Assembly: GCA_019348575.1 (NCBI GenBank)
Contig: JAHWJE010000155.1
Coordinates: 1 to 5,113, forward strand
DNA length: 5,113 bases
From: Actinomycetota bacterium
GTDB taxonomy: Bacteria; Actinomycetota; Thermoleophilia; Solirubrobacterales; Solirubrobacteraceae
Direction of reading: 5' to 3'
Shown here piece by piece: positions 1 to 4,937 of this stretch. Both the position numbers and the translations under genes were made by a program. The notes below the pieces were generated by a model. It was given only the letters and a program-made list of their open reading frames with translations. It had not been told where the DNA came from and made no database searches. Position 1 is the first letter of the stretch; each line of letters opens with the position of its first letter.

Positions 1-768
1 GACGCCGGCCGCGACGCCGCCGACGTCGACCACATCATCGTCGCGACGTTCACGCCCGACCGGCTGATGCCCGGTCTCGCTCCGAAGCTCGCCAAGCTGC
101 TGGGCACCGACGGCGCCGGCGCGATCGACGTCAACGCCGCCTGCGCGGGCTTTCTGTACGGGCTCGACCAGAGCGCCGCGCTCGTCGAGTCCGGCCGCGC
201 CGAGCTCGCGCTCGTCGTCGGCGCCGAGGCGCTCAGCCGCGTCACGGATCCCAACGACCGCGGCACGGCGATCCTGTTCGCCGACGGCGCCGCCGCGGTC
301 GTCGTCGAGGCGGGCGAGTTCGAGCACGGGTGCTCCCCTTTTGTGCTGGCGTCAGACGGCGAGCACGGCGACCTGCTCTACGCAGAGCGCGAGGAGCGGC
401 TGCTGCGGATGGCGGGCCAGGAGGTCTACCGCCACGCCGTGGAGCGGATGGTCGAGGCGACGCGCGAGGCCCTGCGCCGCGCCGGCATGACCGTCGACGA
501 CATCGACCTGCTGATCGTCCACCAGGCCAACCAGCGCATCATCGACGCCGCCGCGCGGCGCCTCGGCGTCCCCGAGCAGAAGGTCTTCGCCAACGTCGAC
601 ACGATCGCCAACACCTCGAGCGCGTCGGTCCCGCTCGCGCTGCACCACGCCGAGCTCGCCGGTCGCCTGAGCCCCGGCGACACCGTGGCGCTCGCGGCCT
701 TCGGCGGCGGCTTCGTCTGGGGCGCCGGAGTGCTCAGATGGAAGGAGCGCGTCCATGCCGGTGCCTGA
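1..768 (+). CDS. fabH: Beta-ketoacyl-ACP synthase III (FabH), 5'-truncated by window edge
   Basis: This enzyme condenses an acyl-CoA primer with malonyl-ACP to start type II fatty acid synthesis in the cytoplasm. The frame is open from base 1, so the 255 visible residues are the C-terminal part. By alignment from memory with E. coli FabH, about 64 N-terminal residues lie outside the window. The ATG at 67 is internal, because the residues before it (IIVATFTPDRLMPG) already match the family. The catalytic triad is present: Cys in NAACAGF (codon 142-144), His in VHQANQR (codon 520-522) and Asn in ANTSSAS (codon 610-612). The His-Asn spacing of 30 residues equals E. coli. The C-terminal AFGGGFVWG matches the family's glycine-rich end. 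Two oddities are a loop about six residues shorter than E. coli between Cys and His, and Ala in place of the usual Gly before the catalytic Asn. The TGA overlaps fabG by 14 nt, which suggests translational coupling. Confidence 0.95.
   Translation, partial: DAGRDAADVDHIIVATFTPDRLMPGLAPKLAKLLGTDGAGAIDVNAACAGFLYGLDQSAALVESGRAELALVVGAEALSRVTDPNDRGTAILFADGAAAVVVEAGEFEHGCSPFVLASDGEHGDLLYAEREERLLRMAGQEVYRHAVERMVEATREALRRAGMTVDDIDLLIVHQANQRIIDAAARRLGVPEQKVFANVDTIANTSSASVPLALHHAELAGRLSPGDTVALAAFGGGFVWGAGVLRWKERVHAGA
742..747 (+). promoter_or_regulatory. Ribosome binding site of fabG, inside fabH
   Basis: AAGGAG lies 7 nt before the ATG at 755, an ideal Shine-Dalgarno match. It sits within the last codons of fabH and fixes the fabG start, which gives the 14-nt gene overlap. 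Confidence 0.8.
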
Positions 769-1435
769 CGGAGGCGTCGCGCTCGTGACCGGCGGCGGAC
801 GCGGGATCGGTAAGGCGATCGCCGAGCGGCTGAGCGAGGACGGCATCACGGTCGTCGCGCTGGGGCGCACGAGCGGCGACGTGCAGGCCGACGTCGGCGA
901 TCCGGAGTCGGTCGACCGCGCGTTCGCGGAGGTGCGCGAGCGCTTCGGCCCGGTCCTCGTGCTCGTCAACAACGCCGGCGAGCGCCAGGACGGCCTGGTG
1001 ATCCGGATGAGCTCGCAGCAGTGGGAGTCCGTGATCGACACGAACCTCAACGGCGCGTTTCATTGCATCCGCCGAGCGCTGGACGACATGCTGAGCGCGC
1101 GCTGGGGGCGGATCGTGAACATCTCGTCCGTCGTCGCCGAGCGCGCGAACCCGGGCCAGGCGAACTACGGCGCCGCGAAGGCCGGCATGCTGTCGCTGAC
1201 GCGCACGATCGCGCGCGAGATGGCGCGCAAGGGGATCACCTGCAACGCCGTGACGCCCGGCGTCATCGAGACCGACATGACGACGGGCGTCGCAGAGAAG
1301 CTGCTGGCCGGCGTTCCCGCCGGCCGGATCGGACGACCCGAAGAGGTCGCACACGCCGTCTCCTTCCTCTGTTCGGACGGAGCGGCATACGTCAACGGAG
1401 CCACGCTCGCCGTCGATGGCGCGCTGGCCGCATAA
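755..1435 (+). CDS. fabG: 3-oxoacyl-ACP reductase (FabG), short form
   Basis: FabG is an NADPH-dependent reductase of beta-ketoacyl-ACP in the elongation cycle and a classical short-chain dehydrogenase, here 226 aa. Visible motifs are the cofactor loop TGGGRGIG (12-19), NNAG (72-75), catalytic Asn97 in TNLNG, Ser125, Tyr138 and Lys142 (YGAAK), and PG at 168-169. R38 after the second strand aligns with the MabA Arg that contacts the NADPH 2'-phosphate, so NADPH use is likely. R116 and K159 align with E. coli R129 and R172, the ACP-docking residues, which supports an ACP-linked substrate. The protein is shorter than the usual 240-250 aa. The stretch between the cofactor loop and the DVGDP segment is 14 residues shorter than in E. 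coli, a deletion larger than that in mycobacterial FabG1/MabA. The C terminus ends VDGALAA rather than the common VDGG-type ending. An unrelated SDR is possible, but the position between fabH and the ACP gene argues strongly for FabG. Confidence 0.93.
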   Translation: MPVPDGGVALVTGGGRGIGKAIAERLSEDGITVVALGRTSGDVQADVGDPESVDRAFAEVRERFGPVLVLVNNAGERQDGLVIRMSSQQWESVIDTNLNGAFHCIRRALDDMLSARWGRIVNISSVVAERANPGQANYGAAKAGMLSLTRTIAREMARKGITCNAVTPGVIETDMTTGVAEKLLAGVPAGRIGRPEEVAHAVSFLCSDGAAYVNGATLAVDGALAA

Positions 1436-1438
1436 CGC

Positions 1439-1445
1439 AAGGGAG
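1439..1445 (+). promoter_or_regulatory. Ribosome binding site of the ACP gene
   Basis: AAGGGAG ends 7 nt before the ATG at 1453. It occupies most of the 17-nt gap between fabG and the ACP gene, the only true intergenic gap among the plus-strand genes. It confirms the ACP start and gives this gene an independent strong initiation site, as expected for an abundant carrier. Confidence 0.75.
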
Positions 1446-1452
1446 TCGGACC

Positions 1453-1716
1453 ATGGCAATAACAGAGCAGGAAGTGCTGGAAGAGATCCGCGACCAGCTC
1501 GAGGCGATCAAGGTGCCCGACGCACGCGAGGCGACGCCCGAGAACACCTGGACCGAGCTCGACGTCGACTCGCTTGACCTCGTCGAGCTCGTCAAGGCGC
1601 TCGAGGACCGCTTCGAGATCACGATCTCCGACGACGACCTCAAGCCGATCGAGTCCGTCGGCGACGCGATCGCGCTGACGATCCGGCTCTCCGAGGCCGA
1701 GGGCGCGCCTGCATGA
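1453..1716 (+). CDS. acpP: Acyl carrier protein
   Basis: An 87-residue acidic carrier protein holds growing acyl chains on a 4'-phosphopantetheine arm and shuttles them among the synthase enzymes. The attachment site is Ser40 in DVDSLDLVELV, the DSL motif at the start of helix II. The rest follows the ACP fold: helix I about 4-20, helix II about 40-54 (LVELVKALEDRFE), the acidic ISDDDL segment 58-63, and the last helix about 70-80. Length is close to the usual 75-90, with a short tail (SEAEGAPA) far shorter than mycobacterial AcpM. The start is set by an AAGGGAG site. The first codons (GCA ATA ACA) are A-rich and rare for this genome, which probably keeps the start region unstructured. Its stop overlaps the fabF start in ATGA. 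Position among fabG and fabF makes it the fatty-acid ACP rather than a polyketide or peptide carrier. Confidence 0.95.
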   Translation: MAITEQEVLEEIRDQLEAIKVPDAREATPENTWTELDVDSLDLVELVKALEDRFEITISDDDLKPIESVGDAIALTIRLSEAEGAPA

Positions 1717-2912
1717 GCAGCTACGCGTCCCCCCACATCGAGATCGCGATCACCGGCCGCGGTGTCGTCTCGTCGATCGGCGAGGGGGCGGACGCGTTCG
1801 TCGACGCGTTGCTCGAGCGCCGTTCGGGCGTCGTCGACGGCGTGGCGCCGTGCGCCGAGTTCGACCCCGAGGCCGCGATGGGCGCGAAGGTCGCGCGGCG
1901 CAGCGACCGCTACACGCAGCTCGGGTTCGCGGCCGCCGCCCAGGCCGCCGAGGAGGCCGGGCTGCCCGGCGACGTCGACATCGAGCGGCTGGCGATCCTC
2001 GTCGGGACCGGCGTCGGCGGGCTGAAGACGCTCGAGGACGAGTGTCGCAAGTTCGTGGCGGGCGGCGAGCGCGCCGTCTCGCCGCACTTCGTGCCGATGA
2101 TGATGCCCAACGCCGCGGCCGGCGCGATCGCGATGGAGCTCGGCGCCCACGGCCCCGGCTTCAGCGTCTCGTCGGCGTGCGCGACCGGCAGCCACGCGAT
2201 CGGCGAGGCCAAGCGGATGCTCGAGCGCGGCGAGGCCGACGTCGTCGTCGCCGGTGGCACGGAGGCGGCGATCACGCCGCTGTGCATGGCCGCGTTCAAG
2301 AGCATGGGCGCGCTCTCGCGCGAAGGCGTCTCGCGGCCGTTCGACCTGCGCCGCGACGGCTTCGTGATGGGCGAGGGCGCCGGCGTGATCGTCATGGAGC
2401 GCGCCGAGCACGCCCGCGCGCGCGGGGCCGAGATCTTCGGCTACGTCGCCGGCTACGGCGCTTCCAACGACGCCTTCCACATGACCCAGCCCCACAAGGA
2501 GGGACTCGGCGCCGAGAAGGCGATGCGGGCCGCGCTCGCCGACGCGGGGGCCAGCGCCGACGAGATCGGCTACATCAACGCGCACGGCACGTCGACGCCG
2601 TTCGGCGACCGCATCGAGACGCACGCGATCCACTCGGTCTTCAACGGCGGCTCGCCGCCGGTGTCGAGCACGAAGTCCGCGATCGGGCACCTGCTCGGCG
2701 CGGCCGGGGCGGTCGAGGCGATCGTGACGCTCGAGGCGCTGCGGCGCGGCCTGCTGCCCCCGACGCTGAACTTCGAGCAGCAGGACCCCGACTGCGACCT
2801 GGACTACGTGCCCGACGGGCCGCGCGAGGCGCCGGGGCTCACGCTGGCGCTGTCGAACTCGTTCGGCTTCGGCGGCCAGAACGCGTGCCTGGCGTTCCGG
2901 AAGGCGACATGA
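1713..2912 (+). CDS. fabF: Beta-ketoacyl-ACP synthase II (FabF)
   Basis: FabF elongates acyl-ACP by decarboxylative condensation with malonyl-ACP. The protein has 399 residues, near the family's 410. The thiolase-fold catalytic set is complete: Cys156 (SSACATGS), His291 (NAHGTSTP), Lys321 (SSTKSAIGH) and His326 (GHLLGAAGA). The gatekeeper Phe386 lies in SNSFGFGGQN. Val101 in GTGVGG aligns with E. coli FabF Ile108, where FabB has Gly. A branched residue there fits a FabF/KASII-type pocket, but chain-length range cannot be read from it. The ATG overlaps the ACP stop in ATGA, with a moderate GAGGG site 9 nt upstream. The TGA in turn overlaps the next start, so it is translationally coupled on both sides. 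It is the positional counterpart of mycobacterial kasA/kasB, present here as one gene. A polyketide chain-length factor is ruled out by the intact active-site Cys. Confidence 0.96.
   Translation: MSSYASPHIEIAITGRGVVSSIGEGADAFVDALLERRSGVVDGVAPCAEFDPEAAMGAKVARRSDRYTQLGFAAAAQAAEEAGLPGDVDIERLAILVGTGVGGLKTLEDECRKFVAGGERAVSPHFVPMMMPNAAAGAIAMELGAHGPGFSVSSACATGSHAIGEAKRMLERGEADVVVAGGTEAAITPLCMAAFKSMGALSREGVSRPFDLRRDGFVMGEGAGVIVMERAEHARARGAEIFGYVAGYGASNDAFHMTQPHKEGLGAEKAMRAALADAGASADEIGYINAHGTSTPFGDRIETHAIHSVFNGGSPPVSSTKSAIGHLLGAAGAVEAIVTLEALRRGLLPPTLNFEQQDPDCDLDYVPDGPREAPGLTLALSNSFGFGGQNACLAFRKAT
2899..2904 (+). promoter_or_regulatory. Ribosome binding site of the carboxyltransferase gene, inside fabF
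   Basis: GGAAGG lies 4 nt before the ATG at 2909, rather close. Together with the ATGA stop-start overlap it supports this start over the next in-frame ATG at 2951, which has no visible Shine-Dalgarno sequence. Confidence 0.55.
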
Positions 2913-4297
2913 GCACCGAGGCGATCCCCGCACCGCCGCGCACGACCGTCATGGTGATCGACGAGCCGCCGGTTCCCGCGCAGTCGCGCATCGACCTGCT
3001 CTGCGACGACGGCTCGTTTCACCCGATCCGCAGCGAGGCCGGCGACGGCGTCATCTGCGGCGCGGCGCGAGTCGGCGGCCGGCCGGTCTACGTGTGGGCG
3101 CAGAACGTCAAGCACAAGGGCGGCTCGCTCGGCCAGAAGGGCGGCGCGTCGGTCGTCGCGACGATCGAGGCCGCCAACAAGGCGTGCGCGCCCGTCGTCG
3201 GCTTCCTGCACTCCGGCGGTGCGCGCCTGCAGGAGGGCATCGGGGCGCTGGGCGCCTACGCCTCGATCTTCCGGGCGACGTCACGTGCGACGGTGCCGCA
3301 GATCAGCGTCATCTGCGGACCGTGCGCGGGCGGGGCGGCGTACTCGCCGTCGCTCGGCACGCTCGTGATGATGGTCGGCGACGGCTCGCAGATGTTCCTC
3401 ACCGGCCCGCGCGTGATCGCGAAGGTCACGCGCGAGGTGATCAGCGCCGAGGACCTCGGCGGTCCGCGCGTGCATCGCAAGACCGGCGTCTCGCACATCG
3501 AGGCCGACGACGACGAGCAGGCGGCCGACCTCATCCGCCGGGCGCTGTCGTACTTCCCCGGCACGATCGGCGGCCCGCTGCCCACGAGGGAGCCCCTCGA
3601 GGCGCCGGCCGGCGACCCGTCGGCGACGGTGCCGACGAACCAGCGCAAGGTCTACGACGTGCGCGACGTCGCGCGCCACCTGCTCGACGGCGGCGAGTTC
3701 CTCGAGCTGAGCAAGCGCTACGCGAGGAACATGGTCGTCGGCTTCGGCCACATCGAGGGCAGCCCGGTCGGCGTCATCGCCAACCAGCCGCGCTACCTCG
3801 GCGGCGTGCTCGACGCCGCGTCGTCGGACAAGGGCGCGTGGTTCGTGAACATGTGCGACCGCTACGGGATCCCGCTGGTGGTGCTCTCCGACACCCCGGG
3901 CTACCGGCCCGGCGTGCGGCAGGAGCGCGAGGCCGTGCTGCGCCGTGGGGCCGCGCTGCTGCGCGCCTTCGCGGTCGCCGAGGTGGCGCGCGTGACAGTG
4001 ACCCTGCGACAGGCGTACGGTGGTGCCTACATCGTCATGAACTGCCGCGACCTCGGAAACGAACTCTGCCTCGCCTGGCCCAACGCGCGGATCGGCGTGA
4101 TGGGCGCCCCGCAGGCGATCGAGATCGTCAAGCGGCGCGACCTCGAGGCCGGGGCCGACCCGGCGCAGCTCGCCGCCGCCTACGAGGAGGAGCACCTGCC
4201 GGTCGCGATCGCCGCCGAGGCGGGGTTCATCGACGAGATCGTGACCCCGGCCAAGACCCGTGAGCGGATCGCCTCCCACTTCGAAGCACGCCGATAG
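2909..4297 (+). CDS. accD: Acyl-CoA carboxylase carboxyltransferase (AccD6-like, probably acetyl-CoA type)
   Basis: This subunit transfers carboxyl from carboxybiotin to an acyl-CoA, most likely acetyl-CoA, to give the malonyl-CoA used by FabH and FabF. The 462-residue protein has both crotonase-like halves fused, as in actinobacterial acyl-CoA carboxylases, and lacks the Cys4 zinc finger of E. coli AccD. The N-terminal half carries HSGGARLQEG (101-110) and the first oxyanion-hole loop CAGGAAYSP (139-147). The C-terminal half carries DTPGYRPGV (328-336) and the second loop AYGGAYIVM (369-377). HSGGARL resembles M. tuberculosis AccD6, where propionyl-CoA enzymes usually have DSGGARI. Ile375 after GGAY is at what I recall as the substrate-selecting site: Ile in acetyl-CoA-capable forms, Asp in PccB. 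The biotin carboxylase/BCCP chain must be encoded elsewhere. The gene is coupled to fabF by ATGA and its last 38 nt overlap the TetR gene. Propionyl-CoA or mixed specificity cannot be excluded. Confidence 0.9.
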   Translation: MSTEAIPAPPRTTVMVIDEPPVPAQSRIDLLCDDGSFHPIRSEAGDGVICGAARVGGRPVYVWAQNVKHKGGSLGQKGGASVVATIEAANKACAPVVGFLHSGGARLQEGIGALGAYASIFRATSRATVPQISVICGPCAGGAAYSPSLGTLVMMVGDGSQMFLTGPRVIAKVTREVISAEDLGGPRVHRKTGVSHIEADDDEQAADLIRRALSYFPGTIGGPLPTREPLEAPAGDPSATVPTNQRKVYDVRDVARHLLDGGEFLELSKRYARNMVVGFGHIEGSPVGVIANQPRYLGGVLDAASSDKGAWFVNMCDRYGIPLVVLSDTPGYRPGVRQEREAVLRRGAALLRAFAVAEVARVTVTLRQAYGGAYIVMNCRDLGNELCLAWPNARIGVMGAPQAIEIVKRRDLEAGADPAQLAAAYEEEHLPVAIAAEAGFIDEIVTPAKTRERIASHFEARR

Positions 4298-4919
4298 CCC
4301 GCCTTCGGCCGACGCTTCACCGACGCTCGCGCCGCGCAACGCGACCGAGGACGCGATCCTCGAGGCCGCGCGCGAGCTGCTGAGCGAGGGCGCCCACGAG
4401 CAGGTCACGATCGACACGATCGCGCGGCGGGCGTTCGTCAGCCGCACGACCGTCTACTTCTACTTCGACAACAAGCGCGCCGTGATGGATCGGCTGATCC
4501 AGCAGGCGTTTGCCGACATGGACGACGCGGCGTCGCCGTACTTCACGGGCAGCGGCGACCCCCGCATGGAGCTCGCGCTCGGCCTGGCGCGCTTCGTCGG
4601 CGTCGTCAACCGCAACGGCCCGATCCTGATGCTCGCGGCGCACCTCTACGGCGAGGACGAGCACATGCCCTCGCAGTGGGAGCCCTACGTCAACCGCTTC
4701 ATCGCCGGCGCCGAGGCACGCATCGCGCGCGACCAGCTGCGCGGCCTGGCGCCCGCCGACATCCCGGCGCGGGTGGCGGCGCAGGCGCTGTGCGCGATGG
4801 TCGAGCGCCACCTGACGATCGAGGTCATCCGCCACGGGCGCGACATCCGCGAGGCGGTCCGGCAGCTGACCGAGCTGTGGTTCCGCGCGGTGTACGCGCC
4901 GAGCGAAAAGAGCGCGTAG
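4260..4919 (+). CDS. TetR-family transcriptional regulator, EthR-like
   Basis: A 219-residue predicted DNA-binding repressor. After a Pro/Ser-rich, probably disordered leader (about 1-27), the TetR helix-turn-helix spans about 29-78, with TIDTIARRAFVSRTTVYFYF as the recognition part and NKRAVMDRL after it. YFYF, the NRF and RG.AP segments, and the MVER stretch in the C-terminal ligand domain resemble M. tuberculosis EthR, so an EthR-like ligand pocket is suggested. The GTG at 4260 is the only ordinary start between the in-frame TGA at 4242-4244 and the HTH, so the start is secure although no good Shine-Dalgarno sequence is visible. It overlaps accD by 38 nt, so its translation probably depends on the upstream gene. 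Being last in a fatty-acid operon, it may sense acyl-CoA and repress the operon promoter, which lies outside the window. That role is inference and no operator is visible here. Confidence 0.88.
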   Translation: MSGSPPTSKHADSPPSADASPTLAPRNATEDAILEAARELLSEGAHEQVTIDTIARRAFVSRTTVYFYFDNKRAVMDRLIQQAFADMDDAASPYFTGSGDPRMELALGLARFVGVVNRNGPILMLAAHLYGEDEHMPSQWEPYVNRFIAGAEARIARDQLRGLAPADIPARVAAQALCAMVERHLTIEVIRHGRDIREAVRQLTELWFRAVYAPSEKSA

Positions 4920-4937
4920 ACACGAGAGGGCGCGCTC
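4906..4937 (-). terminator. Possible intrinsic terminator for the minus-strand gene
   Basis: A perfect 7-bp inverted repeat, GAGCGCG at 4910-4916 and CGCGCTC at 4931-4937, encloses a 14-nt loop. Read on the minus strand, the stem is followed directly by TTTT (AAAA at 4906-4909 on plus). It overlaps the ends of both converging genes: the TetR stop lies in the loop and the minus-strand stop overlaps the right arm. Read on the plus strand there is no T-run, so it would end the leftward transcript better than the rightward one. The stem is short and the loop long, so this is tentative. Confidence 0.4.

Larger units (their letters stand above)
1..4919 (+). other. Probable operon: fabH-fabG-acpP-fabF-accD-tetR
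   Basis: Six co-directional genes are joined by overlaps of 14, 4, 4 and 38 nt and one 17-nt gap, with no room for a promoter or terminator between them except inside coding sequence. They cover malonyl-CoA formation, chain initiation, elongation, ketoreduction, the carrier and a regulator. The promoter and any upstream members, such as a malonyl-CoA:ACP transferase gene, lie left of base 1. Confidence 0.85.

Noticed and set aside
67..69. ATG at 67 as the start of fabH
   Set aside because: The frame is open to base 1 and the residues before the Met match the family. Starting here would remove part of the conserved core.
1850..2908. Upstream in-frame extension of the carboxyltransferase gene, which would give an 815-residue fusion
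   Set aside because: The extension reads fabF in another frame as Arg-rich low-complexity sequence. The real protein starts at ATG 2909 with an ATGA overlap and GGAAGG site.
1392..2933. A 513-codon open frame on the minus strand opposite the ACP gene and fabF
   Set aside because: It is antisense to two clear conserved genes, its translation is low-complexity Arg/Ala/Asp-rich, and it shows no family motif. Long antisense frames are expected in DNA this GC-rich.
3094..4263. A 389-codon plus-strand frame within the carboxyltransferase gene
   Set aside because: It is the +1-type shadow of a well-conserved gene, rich in Arg/Gly/Ala with no recognisable motif.
3281..4447. A 388-codon minus-strand frame across accD and the start of the TetR gene
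   Set aside because: Antisense to two recognised genes, with low-complexity composition and no motif.
4919..4936. An operator for the TetR regulator near its own gene
   Set aside because: The only palindrome is the short convergent-end repeat, which fits a terminator better. There is no upstream promoter region in the window to search.
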